Shown: positions 1 to 8,337, counted from the stretch's first letter. The stretch is 10,777 nucleotides of DNA from Physocladia obscura (GCA_027596945.1 JADGJH010001304.1:1-10777), one strand, 5' to 3'. Notes: generated by a model not told the origin, from the letters alone. A program made the numbers and translations.

Positions 1-63
1 TTATTATTTTATTATTATTTAACTTTGAGTGTCTTTTTGTATTTCAGAAAAAATCAACAAGAA

Positions 64-162
64 AAAGCATGTTTTTTTGGTCCAAAAATGCAAGCATTTT
101 TTTTGTCAAATTTTTTAACTTTGAGCATCCCTAGTGATTTAATATAAAAAAAACCATGCTTT
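64..162. repeat. Imperfect inverted repeat in AT-rich flank
   Basis: The left arm near 64-78 (AAAGCATG followed by a T run) is matched by the reverse complement of 146-162 (an A run, CC, ATGCTTT). The core stem is 8 bases with a one-base bulge before the homopolymer part. It could be a remnant of a small non-autonomous element, or simply chance in homopolymer-rich DNA; no target-site duplication was identified. Confidence 0.25.
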
Positions 163-273
163 AAAACAAAAATTGGCGTGTTTAGAAAAAAAAAGCGCTT
201 GCTGAATGAGAAACTCAGCGGGGGAAAAAAATTCTATATTCTTTTGTTTTTTTTTTTTTGTTTTTTTTCGAGT

Positions 274-279
274 TTTATT
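274..279 (-). terminator. Candidate poly(A) signal of the GT90 gene
   Basis: TTTATT on the plus strand reads AATAAA on the minus strand, about 55 bases beyond the stop codon of the upstream minus-strand glycosyltransferase. Position and sequence fit a eukaryotic polyadenylation signal. The surrounding DNA is AT-rich, so a chance match is possible. Confidence 0.35.
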
Positions 280-334
280 GAGATAAATAGCATCCAAAAA
301 AAATAACACTCTTCCTCAAAACTGCTTTATAGCA

Positions 335-1895
335 TCACAAATCTGGTTTATAAAGATCTGCATATTCTAACATCATGAGTCCAGAGTAGCATTGCATTTG
401 GGTAAGTTCGTTTTTTTGTCGAATAAATGCGCGAGCATTCTCACTAATTTTCCGCGCCAGATCATCATTGTTCATTAACCACTCCATTTTTTCCTCCAAA
501 TCGCTAAAGTCATACGCAACAGGCACGTAGTGCACCATGGGCTCAAGCTGCCAGATATACCAATCGATAAAAATACCATTGTACAGAATCACCGAGTTGG
601 TTTCGAGGTACCGCTGTAACCGATTCGGCCAAGTGTTGCCATCCACTACAATAAGGTACTTGAATTCGCAAGTTTTTTCAAAAGACACGAGTGTTTTGGG
701 GGGATACTCAGCCTTGATTTCGTCGCACACGGAGGACTGGCATTGAATAACGGCGCCAAAACCAACGTCGATAAAAAATTGGTCGGCAGGAGGAGGACGG
801 CTTTTAGAAAAGTCTGGGATTGCGATGCCAGCGTCAAACACGCGTTTGGGGTTCGCGCGTCCCAAGTCCTGCGCCCAACGCACGAGACGCGTGCGGTGAA
901 AATCGCGCCAGTTTGTAGTATTCGAGTGAGATCCGCTAGTCGTGCTACCGCGCCAGAACAGCACCGGTTTCTTGTCTTCCCACGCAACTACATCGTTCAC
1001 GTGTCCGTGAGTCTCGCGAAGCACGGTAGCTTGACCAGCGAGCGGTACGACGAAATCCCAAAAGCACCGCGTTTTCGATTGCGAAAATACCGGAATTGCG
1101 CGTGGCTGCGTTACGAACGAGCCGGGCCCGAGGAAATAGCCGTGTGCGTTTGCGGCGCTGCTCAATTCGCGCGAAAAACACGGGCTGCGTGCGAGCGCGT
1201 CGAGTTGGTTGAGGTACGGTGACACATCGCTTGCGTTTCCTGAATTGTAAGTGGGAGTACTGCCGTTGGATGGGAGGGGAAGCGACAACGGTTCGTCTTT
1301 TGAATTCACGAGAAAAACAAATGATTTGATTCCCGCCGCTATAAAGACAGAGTCAAGGGGCTCTAGTAAACCCGACGGGCCAGGCCACCGTGACGGGCTC
1401 TGGAATCCGCGTCCCGCCGTGTAACGTCCTTCCGCCAACTTCATCAGCCCTTTTTCGCGCGCAACATGCGACGCCGCAACACCGCCCACGGACCGCCACC
1501 GCGCAGTGTCGCGGAATACTTGTAGGTAGTCTGCAACTTTGATGCTGCAACTGTTTTGTTTTTTTAGTTTTTTGTCCAATTTAAAAATATTTTTGTTTAC
1601 AAACCAACCTATGCGACTGTGCGTATGCAACCCATTCGGCGAGTCCGAGCGGCGCTGAGCGATTGAACACGTCCAAGTACAACGATCCATCTGCATTAAA
1701 CACGGCGTCAGCGGGAATTGGAGGTAGTAAATCGTCATGGAAATTCGGGGTTGATTTGATTGGCATCGATTCCACGGCGGCAAGCTTTGCATCCCCAGTC
1801 TTTGCGTCGAGCCATAGTGACGCACTCAGCATTATGATCACGGCGCTGCATCCAACGAGCACGACAATAACAGCAAAGCGATTGCGCTTCACCAT
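335..1895 (-). CDS. GT90/CAP10-type glycosyltransferase, type II membrane protein
   Basis: Two exons on the minus strand: 1895-1609 and 1550-335, split by a 58-base intron (1608-1551, GT...AG, phase 2), giving a 500-residue protein. The start is MVKRNRF, with A at -3. Residues 7-28 are hydrophobic after a basic N-terminus, a signal anchor typical of Golgi enzymes. The C-terminal half carries CAP10 (GT90) hallmarks: FWRGSTTSG around 294-302, KYLIVVDGNTW at about 393-403 followed by NRLQRYLETNSVILY, then EPMVHYVPV near 432-440 and a helical tail. Members transfer xylose or glucose from UDP-sugars to proteins or capsule/cell-wall glycans in the secretory pathway; the donor and acceptor here are unknown. 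The join places YAQSH before SCSIKVADYLQVFRDTARW, a CAP10-like segment with conserved-looking Cys, which supports the intron. The donor (GTTGGT) is non-consensus, so the exact junction is the weakest point. Length fits the family, and no break is seen. Confidence 0.9.
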
Positions 1896-2000
1896 TTTTT
1901 ATTTGAGGCACCAAATTTTCTGAACTTTGTTGCTCGAATGAATAATGATATCCGCTAATCGACAAATACCATAATTTTTTCATTTTTCATTTTTTATTTT

Positions 2001-2362
2001 TTATTTTACAAAATATCTATGCCTCTCATTTACCAGACTTTTCGATGAAACAATGATGCAATCCACATCAAAGACTTTTTTACCATCATATTTTCTCCCA
2101 AATAATGTTTGACGACTGAGTATTGAATTTAAAGCCTCAGTACTTATTTGCCATTTTAGAAAAAAAAAATTCGCGGACCTCTGGAATACGATATTTGGCG
2201 AGAATAAGTTGCAAGCAATATTGACAAAAGCTCGACTATTAGTTTGGGCCAGTGGTCTTGGCACACAAAATTAAAAAAAACCCAACTCATTGAATTCTCC
2301 GGTGCGCCAGTATCTAAACAAACAAGACCGACTTTGAATGCATTGGCTGTTGAATGAGACAT
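2001..2362 (-). pseudogene. Small unrecognised gene or frameshifted relic
   Basis: On the minus strand an ATG at 2362 opens 27 codons (MSHSTANAFKVGLVCLDTGA...). A 46-base GT...AG intron (2281-2236, phase 0) joins it to 32 more codons ending in LILAKYRIPEVREFFFSKM and a TGA at 2139-2137, for 59 residues. Downstream in another frame, an open stretch with protein-like sequence (LFGRKYDGKKVFDVDCIIVS, then ...RHRYFVK) runs to a TAA ending at 2001. A 28-base GT...AG segment (GTACTG...ACTCAG) would connect the two in frame but is shorter than any other intron here. Either a tiny intron, a frameshift in a decayed gene, or a 59-residue gene plus chance ORF. No family is recognised. Its ATG lies only 52 bases from the ATG of the divergent PPR-like gene, so the two would share a promoter. 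Confidence 0.35.
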
Positions 2363-2414
2363 TTTGAAGTGCTTGTTTTTTCTTTTCATTTTTTTTCTCT
2401 CTGCGTTGAAAGAA

Positions 2415-4514
2415 ATGCAACGACTTTCGCGGCGGTTACTTCAAGGAGCTCTAGGGGTTCAGCGTCGGGTATACTCGGATGCCAGCGCAAGTACGGGTGG
2501 AAATACGGGTGGAAATTCTGGAGCAGATCCGGTTGTAGTGCTGCGCAACGCAATACACCAAAAGCGGCTGGGTGCGGCGATGCGCGTGGTGACGCGGGTG
2601 CCGGCGTACGAGCTGCGCGGACTGGGGGCGGACGACGCGGCGGCGCTGCTCCGGCTGACGCAGACGCAGACCAACGTGCCGGGCGGCCAGCGGCTCGCGC
2701 GCCTCAGCCTCGTGCTCAGCACCCTCGCGGCGGCGGGAATCGCGCCGCCGCCCAACGCGCAGACCGAGGAGATGTCGGCGCTGTTCAGGGCCGGCCGCCG
2801 TCGCCGCGCCGTGGCCCTCGCGACGCAGCTCGGCACGCGGGACGCGCGCGTGGCGGCCGCCGACGGACTCGCGGCGGCGTGTCCCGACGTGGCGGGCGAC
2901 GCGCTGCTCGCCTCCCGCGCGGCCTTCGACGCGCGCACCGTTGCCGCGGCCGTGCGCACCGTCGCCTTCCTCGCGCACGCCGGCCTCTTTGACCGCGCCG
3001 CGCGCCTCCTCGCCAGGCTCGCCGCCGAACCCGCCTTCGCCGCGCTTCCTCTCGACGACAAAGAGCGCGCCTACGCCGGCCTCGCGAAGGGCTACGCCTC
3101 CAACGCAAACCTCGCAATGGCCACGAAAACAGTCAACGACTTTACCCGCGACTGCAACGCCAAGCGCGGCGTCCCCTCTTTTGCCGCAATCATCGAAGCC
3201 TGCGTCGCCACAAACAACCCCGCCGAAGCTGACCTGACCTACCGCGACCTGCGTCTCAGCGGCCTCCCTGCCCCCGCCGAAGTCTACGTGGACTTGATTC
3301 GTGTCCACGCACGCGCTGGAAACCTTACCAAAGCTGTAAACTACTTTTACAAACGCAACGACTTGACCGTGACCACCACCACAACAACCTCGGCCACCAG
3401 CAACACCAACGCCACGGCCACCACCACCAGATACGATGAATTCAAGCCGTCTAAACCAATGTACACGGCCCTTATTCAAGCCCATTTCATCAACGCAGAA
3501 CTCGTTGTTGGTTTCCGCGTCCTGCGACAAGCCGTTCACGACTTTGGCCCGAATTTCTTGTTCAACCAGCCGTCTCCATTATTTGCCATCAATCTGGCAA
3601 ACTTTTTCACAAAAAGCGCTTCAGTCGAAGACGTAATCAGCACAGTTGGCAAATATCTGGACAATGCGTTGGGTGAACACAGTCAAGATGAGTTGCTGAA
3701 AGTGTGGAAAAATCATGAAACGTTTAAAGATGCCGTTTGCCTGTATGTTGCCGACGGACTTTTGCAGATTGCGAATTCTCAGGATTCTGCTGCTTTGTCT
3801 GTTGCAAATGCCGATGGCAGCAGTAGCAGCAGCGTTATTGATCAAGACCATTGCCGCGCAATTGGGCTTGGATTGGTTGATCATCTCATGAAGGTTTCCG
3901 TCAAGAATATCCAGAATTACCACTCCAACCTTACCGCAAACGCAGAAGCAGCAGTAGCAGAAGCGAGCACCGATACCAGCTCCGATCAAAAACCACCCCG
4001 AACAAACACGTATCGGAAACCTATCCCTCCCAAAAGCACACTCAAAAACCACCAACTCATTTACAAACGCGCGGCGGCCTTTGCACTCCAAACCCACGCG
4101 TCCGCAGCAACTGCTCAAGCCGCAACTTCAATCATCCCATCTGCTGTTGCTATCCTTCAGGACGCCAAAAAACACAGTCTCACGTCGCTGCAGATTGTGC
4201 AGTCGTACCTTGACACAGTTGCGACAGCTGTATCATTTGAAATTATTGGCGTTGACGAGGGCGTCATTCAGTGGGTCAAGACTGTGGATGATTTGTTGGC
4301 AGATGTCGGTGTGGAGGCTGTTGCTGCAGATTCACTCGTGCGGATTGCAAAAGGAGATGGAAGCGTTGTTGTGAAAGATGGCGTGACTTTGGAGAATTTT
4401 GTGAGGGAGTGGTGTGAAGGTGGAGGAATTGTTGGAGGGGTTAAGAAGAACGAGGCTGCTTTGAAGGCATTTGTGGATAAATACGGGATTCAGCAGACTG
4501 TTATTGAGATTTGA
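2415..4514 (+). CDS. Mitochondrial PPR-like protein
   Basis: A single-exon ORF of 699 residues. I start at the ATG at 2415 (A at -3); the in-frame codons upstream begin only with TTG. The N-terminus MQRLSRRLLQGALGVQRRVY is Arg/Leu-rich without acids, a clear mitochondrial presequence, probably cleaved near RRVY/SDAS. Helical pairs resembling pentatricopeptide repeats lie around 218-250 (YAGLAKGYASNANLAMATKT), 255-285 (SFAAIIEACVATNNPAEADL), 290-313 (VYVDLIRVHARAGNLTKAVN) and 349-378 (MYTALIQAHFINAEL). PPR proteins bind organellar RNA in processing, stability or translation; the RNA target cannot be read here. A Thr/Asn-rich insert (about 319-338) interrupts the array. The C-terminal 300 residues look helical but unassigned. 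Base composition is striking: roughly 2560-3120 is extremely GC-rich with Ala/Arg/Leu-rich protein, while the second half is near the window average. Confidence 0.8.
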   Translation: MQRLSRRLLQGALGVQRRVYSDASASTGGNTGGNSGADPVVVLRNAIHQKRLGAAMRVVTRVPAYELRGLGADDAAALLRLTQTQTNVPGGQRLARLSLVLSTLAAAGIAPPPNAQTEEMSALFRAGRRRRAVALATQLGTRDARVAAADGLAAACPDVAGDALLASRAAFDARTVAAAVRTVAFLAHAGLFDRAARLLARLAAEPAFAALPLDDKERAYAGLAKGYASNANLAMATKTVNDFTRDCNAKRGVPSFAAIIEACVATNNPAEADLTYRDLRLSGLPAPAEVYVDLIRVHARAGNLTKAVNYFYKRNDLTVTTTTTTSATSNTNATATTTRYDEFKPSKPMYTALIQAHFINAELVVGFRVLRQAVHDFGPNFLFNQPSPLFAINLANFFTKSASVEDVISTVGKYLDNALGEHSQDELLKVWKNHETFKDAVCLYVADGLLQIANSQDSAALSVANADGSSSSSVIDQDHCRAIGLGLVDHLMKVSVKNIQNYHSNLTANAEAAVAEASTDTSSDQKPPRTNTYRKPIPPKSTLKNHQLIYKRAAAFALQTHASAATAQAATSIIPSAVAILQDAKKHSLTSLQIVQSYLDTVATAVSFEIIGVDEGVIQWVKTVDDLLADVGVEAVAADSLVRIAKGDGSVVVKDGVTLENFVREWCEGGGIVGGVKKNEAALKAFVDKYGIQQTVIEI
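3367..3432 (+). repeat. ACC-rich low-complexity tract inside the PPR-like gene
   Basis: Short runs of ACC/ACA codons produce a Thr/Asn-rich linker between the third and fourth PPR-like units. It keeps the reading frame. Such trinucleotide tracts expand and contract by slippage, so length probably varies between strains. Confidence 0.6.
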
Positions 4515-4611
4515 TTATTATTTTTGTTTTTTAATATTTGATTTGAATTTGAATTTGGTTGGTGGATGACAGGGATGATATTGACTGATGCAGAGGGAAA
4601 ATACAATGAGA

Positions 4612-4617
4612 AATAAA
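4612..4617 (+). terminator. Candidate poly(A) signal of the PPR-like gene
   Basis: AATAAA lies about 100 bases after the TGA of the PPR-like gene, a suitable distance. A second AATAAA follows near 4671. The two sit in arms of an imperfect inverted repeat (about 4613-4627 and 4674-4688, ATAAAACAAA-type), which could fold in the 3' end of the transcript. Confidence 0.4.
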
Positions 4618-4665
4618 ACAAATTTTTGATTTATTAAAACCAGTTCAACAAGGCAAGGAGATTTG

Positions 4666-4878
4666 TCAAGAATAAAATTTTGTTTTATCCTTTTTCTCTT
4701 TAACGTCTAGTGCTGTCGTTCCCACTACCCTCCTCCGCCCACTACGCAAGCTTTGTGCCTGTTTTCTTTTGATTTTATTTTCGTGTTTCTCAATAAAATT
4801 GGCATTTGGGGTGTCTTGGCAACATCCCCGTCTGCCCGCGTTTTGCCCAACCTTATTCCTTGAACAATTCGACCCAGC
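4666..4878 (-). other. Weak candidate terminal exon, minus strand
   Basis: After an acceptor-like TTGTTCAACAG the minus strand stays open for exactly 70 codons to a TGA. The predicted peptide is basic and charged (for example RGCCQDTPNANFIEKHENKI and a Lys-rich end). A donor-like GTGAGC exists further upstream near 5138, flanking a short segment preceded by TTTCATTAG, but I could not build a consistent multi-exon frame. A competing frame is also open here. It may be a real last exon or chance; no family is recognised. Confidence 0.15.
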
Positions 4879-4943
4879 CTGTTGAACAAATTTTTAATGA
4901 ATTTATTTTTCAAAAACCAACAAACGAAAAAATATTTGTAATC

Positions 4944-4944
<1 letters not shown>

Positions 4945-4981
<37 letters not shown>
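4945..4981. repeat. (TTA)12 microsatellite
   Basis: Twelve uninterrupted TTA units, directly followed by a duplicated TATCGAG heptamer (about 4980-4993). A simple sequence repeat, probably length-variable between isolates. Confidence 0.95.
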
Positions 4982-5081
4982 CGAGTATCGAGTTATTGTG
5001 GCACCACTTTTTGACTTTCAAATTGTAGGCAAATCTTGCAAACGTTTGGTAAGCAACAGAGATCAGGCGAAGCGAGACAAT

Positions 5082-5126
5082 CCAATAATTACTTATAAGA
5101 CACTGACACTTGGCAGTAATTATTGG
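5082..5126. repeat. Perfect 12-bp inverted repeat
   Basis: CCAATAATTACT at 5082-5093 is the exact reverse complement of AGTAATTATTGG at 5115-5126, with a 21-base spacer. It can form a stem-loop in either strand. There is no T run directly after it, so it is not a bacterial-style terminator. It lies in DNA without a supported gene, about 370 bases upstream of the ankyrin-GTPase start. Role unknown; a regulatory palindrome, an RNA hairpin or the core of a small element are possible. Confidence 0.8.
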
Positions 5127-5497
5127 GGAATTGCTCACCTTAAGTATAAAATTGGGAATCAGGCACAAGCCTAATGAAAATAAAATCGATTTCGCTAAAA
5201 AAAAATGGAGATATAAAACGGCAGGAGCAGAAAGAAAGCAAAATAAATGGGAATTGGGTCAAATGACTGAAAAGAACAGATAACAGATTGAAAACAAGTG
5301 AAAACCTTCACTGGTTGATAGTTGAAAATCAAAAATATTTATCATTATAACCTCCCAAAAAGTTTGTCCTTTTACTATGTGTTAGTTTGAATAAAAATAC
5401 ATCATTTTCTGCGGTTGGTTGGCGATGAGTCTGAAAGGACATTTTGTTGTGGGTCATTTTTTGAGGGTCACTCATTGTGAAAATTTTTTTTTTCAAA

Positions 5498-7888
5498 ATG
5501 GGAGACAACCACCGCTGGTTTGTTCCTGATATTACAAGTACAATTAAACCTCAAATATTCAACAGCCAATGCAAAAACGTTGATGATCATCACAGACGCT
5601 TCATTTGTTCGTACACTTGCGATATTGAAAGCATTGCTGGTGGACCAGAAAAATTTATGCGTTCGATTTGTAATGATAAGGATGTCGTTGAATTAGTTGA
5701 CCGAGAGCAGCATTGGACCAAAAGTTTCGTTTACCATGATATTGCAGCGCATATTTCTACTCCTAACGTAGAAATGTACGAAAGGGCAGTCAAATTTTTA
5801 GGTACGACGATGTTGGATGCGGTGAGTGCATTCCATGCCTTAAATAGTAAAGTTCAACATCTCCATTTATAAAAATCCACAGGTAAACCCAAACTCCAAC
5901 GAAACACCTCTTTCGACAGCTATCAAGTTTCACAATTTGCACTTCATCAATTATCTTGCATCTCTCCCGGTTGATTGCGTCAACTTCTCCCGTATTTTGC
6001 ATGGGAAAAGCTACCTCTTCATTGCCGCAAGCTGCAGCAATTACGACATAATCAAGGCAATTTACAGTGTGTTCAAAAACAAATACAACAACCTAATTGA
6101 TCGAGGGGATGAGGAAAACAATGAAAGCCCAGAAAGCCCTTACGATATTTGCGGACGCCGTTCAATTCCAGACCTTCAGAAATTATTCTTTTCCACGCCT
6201 ACCACTGACAACGAAGTCCTGAATATAATGATTGTTGGTTCCAGCCAAGTTGGCAAGAGCGCATTTATTAAGTACCTTCATGAATACAACAATATCAACC
6301 AAACCATTCCTATTGGGAATGGAGTTAACAGTTGCACTACCAAGAGTTCTCATTACCTACTTGAGCATAAATACAAAGAGTGGTTTCCCTTGATTGGCTC
6401 AAATGGAAAGCGAATCCTCACTAAAACCATCATCACTGACGAGCCTTACCAACCCAAGAATAACACCATACAATTGACGAAAAACTTATTCCAAGGAAAA
6501 ATTTCTGCACCTTCCACGATTGAAGACCTTTACGATCAATCCAACTTGGACATTCACGAAATTTGCTACACCAAACATTCTCGCAACATCCGCATCATTG
6601 ATACTCCTGGAATCGGGGATACTGATGACAAAAGTAACGGCAAAGATGAGTCTCATGTCATGGGATTCTTGAATTACCTTGATTCTCAAAAGATTTCGAC
6701 ACTTCATGCTGTTCTCTTGCTGGTGAAACCAGATACTGCTACTCAAGAAATTAAGGAGCGAATCCGCTATTACTACAAACTGTTTAACAGCGGCAGTATT
6801 TACATTGTTTTTACCCATTATAATAAGGATGCAATCTTGAATGACTTTGATAACAACGTCAACATTCAGAAAAAGCGTGTCGAATACCTGGAAATGTGTG
6901 ATATTCAGGCACCCCCCTACATTTTTAATGTCAGCGTCATTCCACCTTCCACTATCAAACTTAGTCGTCGTGATTTTGTCACGGAATATCTCACCAATGT
7001 TGAAATCAACAAATTGTTTGCATCCATTATTAGGTCATCACAGCCCATCAACGTATTTAATCTCAAATTTGAGAAAACCAAGCTTATGCTTCAAAAGGAG
7101 AAGGCGATTGTTGATTTCATCAATGGCCGACTTATGGGCTTGGAAGATGGTATTCGACAATACGACACCACTGCTGCCAATTATACCAAGGATTACACTG
7201 CACTTTCAAAGCAAATCAGTAGTAAACGGGACCAAATTCAAAAGATCAAGGATGAATTAGCTGATAAAAACAATGAAAATTTGTACTTGCTGACGGAAAA
7301 GGTCTACTGCGAACAATGGTATTGGTTTCAGTGGAGGGAGCCAAAAGTTTTTTCATACACAACCACTTTCCCAATTGATAATAATGGAATTGATGTCAAT
7401 ACTTGGAAAGGTGTCACTGCGGAAATTATGGAAAAGTCTCAGAATTCAATTAAAATCAGCATTAAATCAAACTGGTTTCAAAAACAAGACGCTTCCATTA
7501 AGGTATTTGCATTCTTTTAATTGCGTTTCTCTGACGGAAAAAATAGGTTTTCACTCTCAAGCGTTTTTATTTTTCCTCAGACATTCAAAATTTGTATGAC
7601 CAACTGAGAAAAACAGAAGGTGAACTGTTAGAGATTGAAAACAGCTTCACAACTGTGAAAGCAAATTCGGAGAATTTGCAATGTTTATCAGAAAAAGAAC
7701 GCAATCGTATCAGAAAGTTCGCTGATGTGTCCGAATTTTTCAGCAACAAGGACATTTCACGCGTGGACTACAACTTGTTGAAGGACCTATACCATTCTAG
7801 CAGCGCAATTGATGACAGCATTATTGACAAAATTTATCAGCGTAAACTCGCTGAAAATGCGTGTCCTTCGATCAAGCACTTTGTTTAA
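5498..7888 (+). CDS. Ankyrin-repeat AIG1-like GTPase with coiled coils
   Basis: Three exons: 5498-5821, 5883-7502 and 7547-7888, giving 761 residues. Introns are 5822-5882 (GTGAGT...CACAG) and 7503-7546 (GTATTT...AATAG, with CTGAC near the acceptor), both phase 0. The start is MGDNHRW at the ATG; an in-frame GTG lies upstream. Residues 1-108 are unassigned. Ankyrin-like units follow at about 110-174 (NETPLSTAIKFHNLHFINYL, then KSYLFIAASCSNYDIIKAIY). A G domain spans about 220-440: P-loop GSSQVGKS 227-234, DTPG 348-351 in IRIIDTPGIGDTD, and FTHYNKD near 418-424 at the G4 position, the TH-type variant seen in AIG1/GIMAP/Toc-like GTPases. Coiled coil about 505-571; a Trp/Tyr-rich block with FSYTTTFPIDN (about 598-608); a final helical part after VFTLKRFYFSSDI. 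Known relatives bind GTP and often assemble on membranes; function here is not known. A signalling or defence role is inference. Confidence 0.85.
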
Positions 7889-8337
7889 TTTTGACTTACC
7901 ATAAAATCGGGTGAAGTCCATCCATTTCTTAAAAAAAAAAAGTTTCCAAAAACTTCAATATCATAACCGATGACCGTAAAAGGTGTTGTTTCTTAAATAA
8001 AATTGATCAAAGGCAACAGAAATCTATGGAAAACAAGTTTTTGGAAAAGCATCCATTTGTACTGATCCACAGGAATTTCTCTCAAAGCTCTCATTCATGT
8101 TGAAAGATCCTCAACACATTCATAACCTCCAGGCACCTTTCCTTGTGTACTTTCATATGGCAGGTCTTCAACCATGAGTATGATACTTGAGGTTGTTGAA
8201 TTGAGCTTGCAGTGACGCTCAGGATAACAAATAGAAGCTTTGCAAGTAAAAAATTTGCTCCCATGCTGTGGACAGGACATTGTTGGGCAACTAAGGCAAC
8301 AGTGCTGAAGAGGCTCTAGATGCTGCCTATTTTCATA
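7885..8337 (-). pseudogene. Decayed or unresolved coding region with two in-frame stops
   Basis: One minus-strand frame is open from just after a TAA at 8340-8338 to a TAA at 7887-7885, interrupted only by TGA at 8097-8095 and TAA at 7995-7993. The first 80 codons are Cys/His-rich (HCCLSCPTMSCPQHGSKFF, then TCKASICYPERHCKL), spaced as in a zinc-binding module. The following parts (REIPVDQYKWMLFQKLVFHR and PFTVIGYDIEVFGNFFFLRN) keep protein-like composition in the same frame. A 39-base GT...AG segment could splice out the first stop in phase, but none was found for the second. A decayed gene is my preferred reading. No family is recognised. Its end overlaps the stop codon of the convergent GTPase gene. 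Confidence 0.35.
7996..8001 (+). terminator. Candidate poly(A) signal of the ankyrin-GTPase gene
   Basis: AATAAA lies about 108 bases after the TAA of the GTPase gene, in a suitable position. It falls inside the minus-strand decayed frame. Confidence 0.4.

Larger units (their letters stand above)
1..334. other. AT-rich non-coding 3' flank
   Basis: No coding region could be supported on either strand. The stretch is dominated by A and T runs (for example long T tracts near 241-269) and contains the predicted 3' end of the minus-strand glycosyltransferase gene. A duplicated word, TTTAACTTTGAG-like, occurs near 18-29 and 114-125, and a small hairpin (GCTGA/TCAGC) lies near 201-219. Nothing else is recognised. 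Confidence 0.5.
4515..5497. other. Gene-poor intergenic region between PPR-like and GTPase genes
   Basis: Nearly 1 kb without a convincing gene. It holds poly(A) signals after the PPR-like gene, a TTA microsatellite, a perfect inverted repeat, and the upstream region of the ankyrin-GTPase gene. Long open frames cross the microsatellite on both strands, but they read as poly-Asn or poly-Ile and begin with TTG, so I do not call them. A duplicated GGGTCA (5451-5456 and 5465-5470) lies 30-45 bases before the GTPase start codon and could be a promoter element; this is only a suggestion. Confidence 0.55.

Noticed and set aside
743..1222. Plus-strand open frame opposite the GT90 gene
   Set aside because: It is the antisense shadow of a strongly supported glycosyltransferase exon, with Arg-rich composition and no recognisable domain.
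1735..1983. Minus-strand ATG frame beginning MKKLWYLSISGYHY, overlapping the GT90 start
   Set aside because: It starts at a true ATG upstream of the GT90 start but overlaps the signal-anchor exon in another frame and turns Cys/Arg-rich there. It could be an upstream ORF at most; nothing supports a protein.
2354..3539. Several long Arg/Ala/Gly-rich frames on both strands across the GC-rich half of the PPR-like gene
   Set aside because: High GC removes stop codons in all frames. Only the frame with a presequence, PPR-like helices and continuation to 4514 is credible.
4725..5174. Long frames on both strands across the TTA microsatellite (poly-Asn or poly-Ile)
   Set aside because: The repeat itself has no stop in these frames; both frames begin with TTG and show no domain. 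Treated as chance.
7561..7581. Acceptor TTTTTCCTCAG as the end of the last GTPase intron
   Set aside because: It shifts the frame and causes a stop within a few codons; AATAG at 7546 keeps the frame and extends the domain. Retained only as a possible alternative splice site.
7942..8045. Short inverted repeats (AAGTTT/AAACTT and CCAAAAACTT/AAGTTTTTGG) after the GTPase gene
   Set aside because: They are short, A/T-rich and inside the decayed minus-strand frame; likely chance, although a 3' UTR hairpin is possible.
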